Shown here: one piece after another, positions 43,659 to 55,173 of the stretch
Numbering within the stretch: the stretch's first letter is position 1
Layout: each line of letters opens with the position of its first letter
Assembly (NCBI GenBank): GCA_036346375.1
Contig: CM070520.1
Span: 16,131,791 to 16,195,790, forward strand
DNA length: 64,000 nucleotides
Direction of reading: 5' to 3'
Source of the DNA: Guadua angustifolia
Taxonomy: Eukaryota; Streptophyta; Magnoliopsida; Poales; Poaceae
Made by a program: the position numbers and the translations under genes
Notes under the pieces: generated by a model
What the model saw: the letters and a program-made list of their open reading frames with translations, nothing else
Database searches by the model: none
What the model was told of the DNA's origin: nothing

Positions 43659-46600
43659 GTGAACTACAAGACCGGTGGACGGCATTGGGTGTTAGATAGC
43701 GGTTGTACTCAACACATGACCGGCGACCGGAAAATGTTCACCACTTTTGATTCGGGAAGTGGACAACATGATAAGATCACATTTGGAGATAATAGCAAAG
43801 GAAAGGTATTGGGCTTAGGTAAAATTGCCATATCAAATGACCTTTCCATTTCTAATGTGTCTTTAGTTGAAACATTAAATTTTAATTTGCTATCCGTTGC
43901 TCAAATATGTGATCTTGATCTTGTTTGTACCTTCTCTAAAAATGGTGTTGTTATTTCTAAAGAAAATGATAATTCATTAGTGTTTAAAGGATTTAGATTT
44001 GGAAACTTGTATTTAGTTGATTTCACCTCAAATGACTCATGTCTTCAAACATGCTTAATGGCAAAAACCTCTTTAGGATGGTTGTGGCATAGAAGACTAG
44101 CTCATATTGGGATGATTCAACTCAAAAAGCTATTTAAAAATGATTTAGTTGTGGGCTTGAAAGATGTGAAGTTTGAGAAAAATAGACTTTGTAGCGCTTG
44201 TCAAGCCAGCAAGCAAGTGGCTAGCTCTCATCCTTCAAAGAGTATCATGTCCACTTCTAGACCATTAGAACTCTTACATATGGATTTGTTTGGCCCGACA
44301 ACCTATAAGAGCATTGGGGGTAGTTCTTATTGTTTAGTCATCGTTGACGATTATTCTAGATATACTTGGGTTTTCTTTTTGGATGATAAATTCGAAGCTT
44401 CCGAAATTTTCAAAAAGTTTGCAAAAAGGGCTCAAAATGAATTTGATTTTAAATTAAAGAAAATCCGTAGTGACAATGGTTCCAAGTTCAAAAATACAAG
44501 AATTGAAGATTATTGTGATGAACTTGGAATAAAGCACGAACTTTCCGCAACCTACACTCCGGAACAAAATGGAGTTGTGGAACGGAAAAATTGAACATTA
44601 ATTGAAATGGCAAGAACAATGCTTGATGAATATGGTACTTTTGATAGTTTTTGGGCGGAAGCCATCAATACCGCTTGCCATGCAACAAATAGGCTCTATT
44701 TGCACCGTCTTTTGAAAAAGACTTCTTATGAGCTTCTTGTTGGAAGAAGGCCGAACATTTCTTACTTTCGAGTTTTTGGTTGCAAATGTTACATTTTGAA
44801 AAAGGGTGTTCGGCTCTCAAAATTTCAAAGTCATTGCGATGAAGGTTTCTTGCTTGGTTATTCCTCAAATAGTAAAGCTTATCGAGTTTTTAATAAAAAC
44901 AAAGGTTTTGTTGAGAAAACATGTGATGTTGAATTCGATGAGACTAACGGCTCTCAAGAAGAGCAAGAAAACTTGGATGATGTAGGTGAAGAAGGCCTAA
45001 GAGAAGCTATGAAGAATATGATACTTGGAGACGTGAAGCCGGAAGTGGATAAACATGATCAACCTTCATCTACTCAAGTCGAGCCTTCAACTTCCGCAAC
45101 ACCGAGTCAAATTCAAACAATTGATGAAGATGACAAGAATAATGAGCAACAAATTCAACCTCTACCTCAAAGGATTCATCATGGCCTCTCCAAGGATCAT
45201 CCAATAGATCAAATATTGGGTGACGTGAGTAAGGGTGTTCAAACTCGATCCCGTGTCACTTCTTTTTGTGAGCATTACTCCTTTGTATCATCATTTGAAC
45301 CTACTCGCGTAGATGAAGCACTAGTTGATCCGGATTGGGTAAATGCCATGCATGAAGAATTAAACAATTTTGCTCGTAATGATGTTTGGACATTAATAGA
45401 AAGACCTAAAGAACATAATGTAATTGGCACAAAATGGGTTTTTCGAAATAAACAAGATGAGAATGGTATTGTAGTAAGAAATAAAGCTAGATTAGTGGCG
45501 CAAGGTTTCACTCAAGTCGAAGGATTAGATTTCGGTGAAACTTTTGCACACGTGGCTAGATTAGAGGCTATTAGAATTTTGCTTGCATTTGCATCTAGTT
45601 TTGATATTAAATTATTTCAAATGGATGTAAAGAGTGCATTCTTAAATGGACAATATCCGAATTGGTATTTGTAGAACAACCTCCCGGTTTTGAGAATTCC
45701 AAATACCCAAATCATGTGTATAAACTCTCTAAAGCGCTATACGGACTCAAGTAAGCTCCTAGAGCATGGTATGAGTGACTTAGAGATTTTCTACTCTCAA
45801 AGGGATTCAAAATTGGGAAGGTTGATACCACATTCTTTACAAAAATAATTGATGAAGATTTCTTTGTATGTCAAATTTATGTTGATGATATCATTTTCGT
45901 TTCTACTAACGAAGATTTTTGCAAGGAATTTGGTGATATGATGTCTAGGGAGTTTGAAATGTCCATGATCGGAGAGTTGAGTTTCTTCCTTGGACTCCAA
46001 ATCAAGCAACTCAAGAGTGGGACATTCGTGAGTCAAACCAAGAACACTAAGGATCTTCTTAAAAGGTTTGGCATGGAGGACGCAAAGCCGATCAAGACTC
46101 CAATGGCATCGAACGGGCATCTTGACCTAAATGAGGGAGGTAAACCGGTAGACTTAAAGCTTTATAGATCTATGATTGGTAGTTTACTTTACCTTACCGC
46201 ATCTAGGCCCGACATTATGTTTAGTGTTTGTATGTGTGCTCGTTTTCAAGCTTCTCCCAAAGAATATCATTTAGTTGCCGTAAAGAGAATTCTAAGATAT
46301 TTGAAACATTCCTCAAACATAGGGTTATGGTATCCTAAAGGTGCAAAATTTGATTTAATTGGATATTCGGATTCGGATTATGCGGGTTGTAAAGTGGATA
46401 GAAAAAGCACCTCCGGGAGTTGCCAATTGCTAGGTAGATCCCTAGTTTCTTGGTTTTCCAAAAAGCAAAATTCCGTAGCCCTATCCACCGCCAAAGCCGA
46501 ATATATATCCGCCGGTAGTTGTTGCGCTCAATTATTATGGATGAGGCAAACTTTGATGGATTATGGAATAAATTTCAAAAAGGTGCCTCTCTTATGTGAT

Positions 46601-46831
46601 AATGAAAGCACGGTTAAAATAGCAAATAACCCGGTCCAACACTCAAGAACCAAGCACATAGATATCCGCCATCATTTCTTGCGAGATCATGTGAGTAAAG
46701 GAGATATTGAAATTAGTCACATTAGAACTGAAAATCAATTAGCGGATATTCTCACCAAACCCTTGGATGAAGCTAGATTTTGCAAATTGAGGAATGAATT
46801 GAATGTCATAGATATCTCTAATGTGGGCTAA
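43659..46831 (+). pseudogene. SIRE pol: protease, integrase, reverse transcriptase, RNase H
   Basis: Protease: HWVLDSGCTQHMTGD (43680-43725). Integrase: HHCC zinc (HRRLAH..CSAC, 44086-44200), then the DDE core HMDLFGPT, IRSDNGSKF and NGVVERKN (44275-44590). A TGA at 44592-44594 replaces the Arg codon before TLIEMARTM. RT: WVFRNKQDENG, ARLVAQGFTQ, MDVKSAFLNG, then a shift at about 45655, PPGFENS, and YVDDIIFVS (45880-45905). Stops lie at 45751 (TAA in KALYGLK/APRAWYE) and 45777 (TGA). RNase H: YSDSDYAGCKVDRKSTSG, AEYISAG and RTKHIDIRHHF, ending at TAA 46831. The order PR-INT-RT-RH is that of copia. Confidence 0.92.
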
Positions 46832-48181
46832 ATGTTGTTCTTATTTGGATATTTATGAATCTTAATTGATACCTATTTGTTTTAGTCATGTCTCACATCT
46901 AGGGGGAGTAATATACTCTTAATGTATAGATCACATCCCCTAAGAGTGAAAAATCAAATTTGTGCTACTTATCTTCAAAAGATGAATCTAGACCTCTATA
47001 GGTCAAAATAATTTGGAAATTATCTATGTTAGTTTTACAAAGTGCAAAGTTTCTTAAAATCTTCACTTACAATCTATTGTGATATAAATCTCATCTTTTG
47101 AAAATTTTATCATATTATATCCTCCTTATATTGATAAACAAAACAAAACTTTTATTCTTGAAAAGCTTGATAAACTCAAAATCTTGATCTATATTGATCT
47201 ATTTAAAGCACAAATCGAGTTTTGCCAAATAGAGCTAGATTGCAAATAATTCTAGTTTTCTATAAGGTATTTACAACTTGAACAAGTCAATCTCGAATAT
47301 TTACTTGCGTTATTTAAAGTCTATTTCTTGCTTGTTTTCTTCGGTAGGAAATGCTCTAAAGTACCTTCATACTGCTATGAATTTCTTTAAGAGCAATACC
47401 GAAGTTTATTGTCCTAGGTTCCCCTGGTTTTCAGCCTTTCGCCGGCACTACCGGCCGCCCATTGTGGTAGTACCGACTTTGCGGTACTACCGGCGCTTGA
47501 GAGCGGTAGTGCCGCTCGGCTCGTGATCAGTTGGTGGGGACCCGAATTTAAACCGCCTGTCTCTCTCCCTTCTCTCTTTTCTTCTCTCCTCAACCGAAAC
47601 TGCCGTCTCTCTCTCTTTCATCTCCACCCGTGCGGTTCATTCTCTCTCTCCCTCTCAAACCCTAAAATTCATCTCCTCCGAAATCTTTGTGTTTGTTGGG
47701 GTCTCTTCCATTGAGTTTGATCCCTATAATCATCTCCTTCAAGAGGTATCGATTTCCTTCGTCATCTCTTTTTTATTTCTTTCCTTTTGAGCATTCTAGG
47801 GTTTGGATGTAGATTTAAAATTTGCAAATTTGTAATGGGGCAAAATATCTGTGGATTAGGTGTAAAATAGATGTCTTTTATCTATTCTTAATCCCTAATC
47901 CTTGTTTAAACAATTTTGTGCCACTACATTGCTCCAAATGTGCTTAACAGTGCCTTGAGTCGGCTTGGCGGCACTCATCAAACCATCAGAGCGGTAGTAC
48001 CGACTTTCTTGGTACTCTGAGCTCCAAGATGCGATAGTGCCGGCCATCTTGTTGCACCACACGCAGATCTTGAGCCATTTGAGGGAATGTTCCATTACAA
48101 TATTTGCACATTTTCATCTATCTCTTGTCAAATCTCTCTTGCTTAATGCTCATGTCCTAAATTCCTTGAAATTCTTCTAGA
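46832..48181 (+). other. SIRE region between pol and ORF3
   Basis: Non-coding, AT-rich, with a GC-rich island at 47430-47650. The motif GGTAGTACCG and its variants recur near 47468, 47485, 47505 and 47995, matching the motif in the LTRs. A possible small exon and splice donor (TCAAGAGGTATCG, 47739) precede ORF3. Confidence 0.5.
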
Positions 48182-48182
48182 T

Positions 48183-49685
48183 CATGCCTCGCACAAAGAA
48201 ATCCAGTGTCGGTCCTTCTGGAGCTCAAGGGGGTAAGGCGGTCACAAAGCAACTCGAGGTGTTCCTACGCCGACCACTGACAGTGAGGACAACGATAACT
48301 CATTTGAAATAGCAATGAGATCCTCAGCTGCAAAAGGAAAAGGAAAAGCAGTGGCCGGGGCTTCCAAGTCAAAGAAAAGAAAAATTCCTTCAGATGCACC
48401 TCAGGAGCGTGAAATCTTTGGCAGTGATGATGAGACAGAAGACGAGGATGAAGAAAGCTATGATGAGGAGGAAGAGGAGGTGCCTCAGGTTGGAAGGCAT
48501 AGGAATGATCCTTCCCAAATAAAGGGGGATGATTACTATGCAATCAGAGGACAAAATCAGTACCTCGAGCCTCGCTCTGCAACCAACCCAAGGTTCCATT
48601 CTCTTTTCCAGCAAAAAGTATTTGATCAAATCTATTTGGAAAAAGAGTTTGCGAATCAGAGGTGGGTGAGTTGGAATCACGTCAGAGATCAGCCTGATTT
48701 TGTGGGCATCCTTGAATTGTTTGGCGGAGCTGGCTTGTATCACTTCCTTGGTGGCAGGACAGACTACAACGAGAAAATCATCAAGCAATTTTATGCCACC
48801 CTCTATGTCTCCAAGTCTTTTGATTCCATCACATGAATGACAGATTCCCGCAAATACACCGCGTCCAATGAAGACTTTGAGCATGCATTGGGGATCTTTC
48901 ACAGTGCTCATCCAAAAATTCATGATGATCCTCCCTTGACCTTGGACGCAGCTTCTGTCTTTTATGATCAAACCCATCCATATAAAATTGGACAATCTGC
49001 AGGGCTGCAACTTCAACCAAGTATGGTCAACAAAATCATCCGTGTCACCATCCATCCAAAGAGTGGAAATTTTGATGCCATTAGGGGATTTGCATGGAAC
49101 TTAATCGCAAAAATAATGGCAAAAGAGAAATTTGATGTGGTGGACTTTATTATACGGGAAATGGCTCAATCTGCGAAAGAAAGAGGGAAGACCATCTACT
49201 TTGCTCCATATATCATGGCCTTAATCCGAAGAGTAGCGGGGTACAATGGTCCAACTCCCACTCCTCATAAGCCTTATAAGCCCCGTGTTGCTCCGCCCCA
49301 AGTCTTGCATCATATTGCCGAGCAAGCCGCCCAAGCCAAAGCCCAAGCCGAGCAAGCTGCTCAAGCGGCCCAAGCTGCTCAAGCTCCACCTGTGCACGAT
49401 GCCTATCTCACTGGTCTTGACAGTCTGCGGTCTGACATGATGACGCAGTTTGGTCTCATACTTGAGCTTTCGCTTCACACCCGTCAGGCAGTGGATGAAG
49501 TCAGGGAGCGCGTAAACACTTTGAGCACCTCAGTTGAGCAGATCAGGAGCGAGCTTCTTCCCGTTTCCTTCCATCGGTTTGGTCGTCGCCAGGCTGGAGC
49601 TGCTTCTCCCTCTCATCCTCCTCAGCCCTCGACCTCGGCGGATCCCTCGGTGGCCCCAGGCTCTCCTAAGGACGGAGACACATGA
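48183..49685 (+). pseudogene. SIRE ORF3 (post-pol, plant-transposon-protein-like), broken
   Basis: A frame starts MPRTKKSSVGPSGAQGGKAV at 48183, then shifts near 48290. From 48315 it is a Lys-rich, then acidic region (DDETEDEDEESYDEEEEE). This is followed by a globular region (ERKW-like KEFANQRWVSWNH, FYATLYVSK, SIT). After a TGA at 48834, where the family has Trp, comes MTDSRKYTASNEDFEHALG. An Ala/Gln coiled stretch (about 49320-49385) and a helical C-terminus follow to 49685. It resembles the third ORF of grass SIRE elements and domains described as putative plant transposon protein. No signal peptide or transmembrane anchor was seen, so an env-like role is not supported. Confidence 0.6.
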
Positions 49686-50227
49686 CGAATTGCAGTCCTT
49701 GGTGCACCCCTTTTGGTCCTTGATGACAAAGGGGGAGAAGATGAAGAATGAAGAATTGAAGATTATCCTAATTATAATTTACTTATATTGCAGTATTGTA
49801 ATGAATTGTTGAATTGTGGTTGCTTTATGTTCTTGGACATTGTGTTGTGCTTTTGGTTGTGCTTTGAACTTGGTTCTTGAATATGAATGGTGTTGAACCT
49901 TTTTGCGCTTAATTGTTATATATCTTTTCTTATGAGTTTTTGCTTTAAATGTCATATTTATTCAATCTCATTGTTACTCTCTCTTAAATATACTCATATA
50001 CAAATGTGCTTAACCCTATTGTTCACCCGAGCACATTTGTAGGGGGAGTAATATTCTCATTTAGCAATATTTTGATTCAAAATATCCTTTGTCTTCTAAA
50101 GACAAAATATTGTTAAATAAGGATCTCGTGGTGTGAGAAACTAATTTTCTTTAGTCACTCATCCAAAATCTCATTTTACTTCAATTCATTCTTGAGGATT
50201 GTCATCAATTACCAAAAAGGGGGAGAT
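49686..50227 (+). other. SIRE 3' UTR and polypurine tract
   Basis: AT-rich 3' region with a GGGGGAGTAATAT-like site (50041-50055) and the polypurine tract AAAAAGGGGGAGAT immediately before the 3' LTR (about 50214-50227). Confidence 0.7.
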
Positions 50228-51825
50228 TGAAAGCATCTAGGCCCCTTGTGTTTGATGGTTTTGGTAATTAATGACAATCACGGAAAAAGGAACTAATGTT
50301 GTTTGCATGAGTAAAGTGAAAAAAAAACAGGAAGGACGATTCTTCAAGGGACATCAAAATGATACAAGTCTAAAATGGAAGGCATACATATCGAAGAAAT
50401 AAAAAGAAATGAAGGAAGATTGACTCTTCATGGGACATCGAAATGTTACAAATAAAAAGGGGAAGAGTATGCATCGGAGAAGCAAAAGAAATAAAGGTAT
50501 AAAATTTTAGAGATATTTTATAGTCATTTCACCGATCTCGGAGTTGGGAGAAAAGATCGGATTGTTAGGATAGTCGCCGTACTATTAAGAGGGACTTGAT
50601 TGGGGTCTTGAACTTTAATTGTGCATCTAATATGGCTCAAATAAATATTTGTTCATTCATGCATTCAAGAGTCACTGCCTTCTGGAAATTGAAGTCAAGG
50701 CCGGCACTTCCGCAATGGGTAAGGCGGTAGTACCGCATTTGCGGTACTACCGGCCATATAGTGTTGGTAGGTTTTTAACAGAGAGCTATTTTTCTGGTTC
50801 TTCGTAGGCCGGCACTACCGGGCTGGGTGGTGATAATACCATAAATGCGTACTATCGCACCTACTCTTGATAGCTTTATTGGTTATTTTGCGGTACTACC
50901 GCACCTAAGCCTGCGGCATTTTCTTTTCGGCTGGCAAGGTGCGGTACTACCGCACCCCAAGGGCGGTAGTACCGGCCATATAGAAAAAGCACTGTAACGA
51001 CTACATGTCCGCGCATTTAATGCCCGTACTAGCCGTTGGTACAAAGGGCGGTACTACAGGCCCCTAGAGGGCGGTAGTACCGGCCATGGCGATTTTTTCA
51101 GGATTAAAAATGAATAACGGCTAGTTTATGTGGGGTAGGGTTATAAATACCCCCTCACCTGTGCTAGGGGCTGGTTGGTGACTCTATTGAATACTCCTTA
51201 AGCCCTAGCAATACTCTCCACACTCTAGTGCATTCAATTCTTGATTCTTGAGTTCTTGGAGAGAAAAATTGAGTGCATTGCTTTGTTTGAGCCATATTGA
51301 TTGCACTCTTGAGTTCAAGCCTACATCAAGTTTGTTACTCTTGGAGGTTGCTGCCTCCTAGACGGCTTGGAGGCGTGAGGTTCCGGTGATCTTCACAAAG
51401 AAGCTTGTGTGAAGGCAGGATGATTGTGAAGGCAAGGAGCTCGCCTACCCGGGCGAGGAAGAGCTACCACAGTGATCGGGAAGGCTCAAGCGAGAGGAGC
51501 CGCTTGAAGAAGTTCAAGTCACCTCAGCGCGGAGGGGAGACCAAGCAAGTCTCCGAGACCACGGGATAAAAATTCACGTGTTCATCTCTTGTGGTTTGCT
51601 TTGTTTTACTTTTGTGCAATTCTAGCAAATTGGTTATCTTCATGCTATTTGCTTAGCCATTGACATAGTTGAGTAGTTATTGTTATTTGGTGATCACTAG
51701 AATTGCTAAGTATTAAAATTGTCAAAATTGTCACTAGTTCTTAGAATTCATTAAACTTGAATTTTAGTGATAGAAAATTTAGAAAAGCCTATTCACCCCC
51801 CTCTAGGCTCATCCTCAATCTTACA
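50228..51825 (+). mobile_element. SIRE 3' LTR
   Basis: Same structure as the 5' LTR and ends AATCTTACA. It retains the full palindrome GGCGGTAGTACCGCATTTGC/GGTACTACCGGCC at 50723-50755 and further copies near 50945, 50970 and 51070. Confidence 0.9.
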
Positions 51826-51826
51826 A

Positions 51827-54800
51827 CAGTATTCAGAGTAATAAGAGTTCAACAGCAGAAAAATAAAAGTCGTGATGATCCATCTCCTGCCACAGGCACC
51901 CTGACAAGACTTGTTCCCTAGTTCTCTGGCTCTCCAGTAAACTCTTCTTCCCACGCAGGTGTAGACTCCTCCTCTGGTAAATTTTTGCCCGCAAGGGTGA
52001 GTACACACCGTACTCAATAAGTCATGCACAGAATGCAGTTCTGTTACTACATGCATGGCTTGTTACAAAGGAATGGCTCAATTGGTTATTTTGCATTGCG
52101 TCAATATTTTAAATTACTATTTATTTAGATATAAAGCAGCAAAACCTTAATAATATAATAAGTTTCTCAATTGTTTTCCACATAAATTTGGACACACAGT
52201 CCTTAGTCAACTTTCACCATTATCTCTGGCACACAGCCTTCCACCCCATTTTATTTTCAAAACTCTACCCCTTGACTGTAATCCTCGAGCATTGTCCAGT
52301 TCCGTGGACTCGACTATTCGAATAATTTTTACACTCTGCAGAGGTTGAACACTTTACCCACAAGATACAGTCGCACGCCACAAAGGCAATTGACCGTAAC
52401 AAAGCTTTTCAGAGACTTCTAGCTCAACCTAGGAACCTCTCCGGGTTGCCTTCACTATCACTTCCCTCACATAGAGCCGAAGTATAGGACAAACGAACAC
52501 CGTTGGATAGGGTACCAAGTCGTAGCAGAGCACGCTCCCCATCTGATTACCCGTGTAATCGCCACCCCGAGGTATCAAAGGTGAGTTATCGGAATCCTAC
52601 TAAACTAGATCTTCCCATTCGGACATGTGGTTGTATGAGAGACTCAGTCAAAGGCTTGCAAGGTAAGGTCCTTAATCGACCAAGGCAAGACATCCTTCTC
52701 TCAAAATTGGCACCTGACCCTCACAACACTCAACCCCCAAATGCCACGAAGGCCCACTGCACAAAGCCTCGGTCCACTTGCCCCAGTCTAAATCAATTTC
52801 CACCCCAAGTTGTTTTACAGTGCAACACATGCCTGTAATCATCCTTCATGTAGAACCACAAAGGTCTCTACATTCCAATATCATTACCAACAACATTCCA
52901 CCTTTTATCAAAATGCATTCACTATTCCTTTAGTCAATGTTGCTTTTGTATTCAAAAAAATTATTCACGATATAAGCATGGCTAAGCAACTATTCACGGT
53001 CTAGCCTCCTGTGTTGGCACAATATAATCAGTCAACTAATATTACCAAACTTAGGGTGACAAGGATTCATGGCATACAAATATCACTAACAAGGTGGCAA
53101 TAACAGATTGGTTGATTAACTAATTCACCCAAATTAATTAAATCCATTTTTAATTAAATTAGCATGCATAGTTTGAAGCAAAATACATATTCAAAACTTG
53201 GGAGCAAAATGATCAAAGCACAACTTGCCTTCAAATAGTGGCTGGTCCTGATCCGGAGCTTGATCTTGTGCTGGAAATTCTCCCTCGTAACTCTCCAGCA
53301 AATCAATGTCTACTCAAATCATATATACACACAATAAATATAATTTACAGAGAGCAAACTCAACTCTAAAAAGTCCATAAAATTCACCAATAAATAGATC
53401 TTGATTTTACAAATTTTTAAAAATTGGAATCACTCAAATCGGAGTTAAAACACAAAAGTTATAGTCATTTGAAGTTTATAAATTAATTAAAAAGAATAAA
53501 CCGAATTACTTTATTTATTTTTATACGGGAAATTCGGAAATATGACGTCAGCATGACATCAGCACCGAATTAGATTTCCACCGAATTATTTTCCTAAAGA
53601 AAATTCGAATTATTGGGCAAGCATGACGTCAGCATCCACAATGCTATGACTGACATGTGGGTCCCACTAATGACATCAGCTGCTGACGTCAGCGTGACAC
53701 GTGGCACGATCTGATCGCGACACGCGGCGAAGAATTATCATCCGAATCCCCGATTCAATTTTGATCGTCCGATTCAAACCAAACGGCCAAGACTTGATGC
53801 GACTCTTCGATTGATCTGGTCACCATCTCCTCCTCGCGCGACACGTGTCTTGATCCGGTCTGTTGGAATTGAATCGAGCGGCGCAGATCGTCCCAACGGT
53901 CTAACCGACCTGGTCCTCGTATCCTCTATGCGCGACGCGTGGCGCAATCCCATCGGTCCAATTTAAAATGGACGGCCACGATCTAGCGACTATTCGGCTA
54001 GTTGACCAATGGTCAGCGCGACACATGGCGGCATCTTGACCGTCGATTGATGATCAAACGGTAGAAAACAAACCAAACTATTAATTGATTTAACCAAACC
54101 TACCGTATGATCCAGCCGTTCAACCTAAGATCTACGGTCACCATTAATTCTAGCACAAAATTTAAATGATTTAGTCCCCGAATTACTCTAGCCACTGGAT
54201 CATGATCTAACGGTTGTAAATAGATCTAAGCACGAACAGAGATGGAGGGACGTGGCGCTGCCTCAAGCGTTGGATGACTATCGGACGACTGAGGGAGCTC
54301 GATCGACGTCGATGGCGTAGCGGCGCGTAGCAGACCCGCGTGGAAGATGACGAGGTTGACGGCGACGCTACGGGGAAGCTCCGGCGAAGGTGAGTCGCGC
54401 GAAAGGATCGTCTCGTCGCGGTGAGTCCGAGGAGATGATCGACGGTGATGGAGCGGCTTCAGAGACAGTGGAATGGCATGAAAAAGCACGACGGTGACCA
54501 AACAAACTCCGGTGAGGAATCGCGGCTAAACGGGGTGAACTACAGCTTGAGTGTTGGGGCAAAAGGAGCGCAAAGCAAAGGAGAGTCCGGCGAGATGATC
54601 ATCTAGCTTTATAGCCTCGGCATGCGTGCTTAAACAATGAATCAATCGCGCGGTTACTCGCCCGCAACAGCACGGCGGCGATGGAAATACAAATGATAGC
54701 GTAGGCGCATCGGCGTCGCCCACGCGCGAAATTTGACGGCGAGGAGTTGAAAGGGCACGGGCGATCCTCAGCCATCCGATGTGGATCAGACGGTTGACGG

Positions 54801-55168
54801 GCGGCGGCGTTAGGGTTCCGCACGGCGTGGGCTTGGCGGTGGCACAGTAACGGGCCCGGCCCATCACTATTCATAAGCCTTTCCCGGGATTTTTCAATAA
54901 AAATAATTCCCAAAATTCATTTAAATTATTTGAGGCACTTAAAATATCAGAACAATTCTATAAAAATTCCAGAAAATATTTTTGAACATTTTGGACTCAA
55001 ATAAAATATTTTCATTTATATTTTGCAAAAACTTATTCATTATTTAATTAATTTCCAGAGAAGATTAAATTTCCAGAATTTCCAATTAAATCCAAATAAA
55101 TTCAAAAAATTCTCAAAAATTCAAAATAACTTATGGAATTAAAAATGGCCAAATTTTGGGATGTTTCA
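51827..55168 (-). repeat. Right part of the solo LTR, non-coding
   Basis: This continues the element started at 39914. It has landmarks CTCTGCAGAGGTTGAACAC and TTTACCCACAAGA (52336-52370) and GCATGGCTAAGCAACTATTCACGG (52978-53000), also present in variant form in the second solo LTR at 59310-59345 and 59950. It also has a GA/CG-rich stretch (54230-54860), then AT-rich LTR end sequence. Open frames here are short and not domain-bearing. Confidence 0.55.
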
Positions 55169-55173
55169 CGTGA

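Larger units (their letters stand above)
40117..51825 (+). mobile_element. Complete SIRE-type Ty1/copia retrotransposon, 11.7 kb, TSD ACAGT
   Basis: LTRs of 1551 and 1598 bp both start TGAAAGCATCTAGG-type sequence and end ATCTTACA. They are flanked by ACAGT at 40112-40116 and 51826-51830. Internal order is PBS, gag, protease, integrase, RT, RNase H, a third ORF and PPT, as in SIRE (Maximus) elements. Several frameshifts and stops mean it is not autonomous now. Confidence 0.93.
39914..55168 (-). mobile_element. Gypsy-like solo LTR, about 3.5 kb, TSD CGTGA, containing SIRE
   Basis: The outer ends are TGTCGTGCCCCGAATCTGC (39914) and GGGATGTTTCA (55168), that is TG..CA, with a perfect 5 bp duplication CGTGA (39909-39913 and 55169-55173). 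Without the nested SIRE (40117-51825) and one ACAGT the element is about 3.5 kb and contains no coding domain, PBS or PPT pair. A solo LTR is therefore the simplest reading. In the minus orientation it starts TGAAACATCCCAAAATTTGG, the style of large-LTR grass chromoviruses (Del/Tekay group). The clade is inference. Confidence 0.65.

Noticed and set aside
48183..49685. Viral-type envelope gene in SIRE
   Set aside because: No signal peptide, membrane segment or glycosylation-rich ectodomain is seen. The protein is charged and soluble-looking.
54226..54913. Four overlapping minus-strand frames at 54.2-54.9 kb
   Set aside because: They lie in the GC-rich part of the solo LTR, shift frames repeatedly and show no domain.
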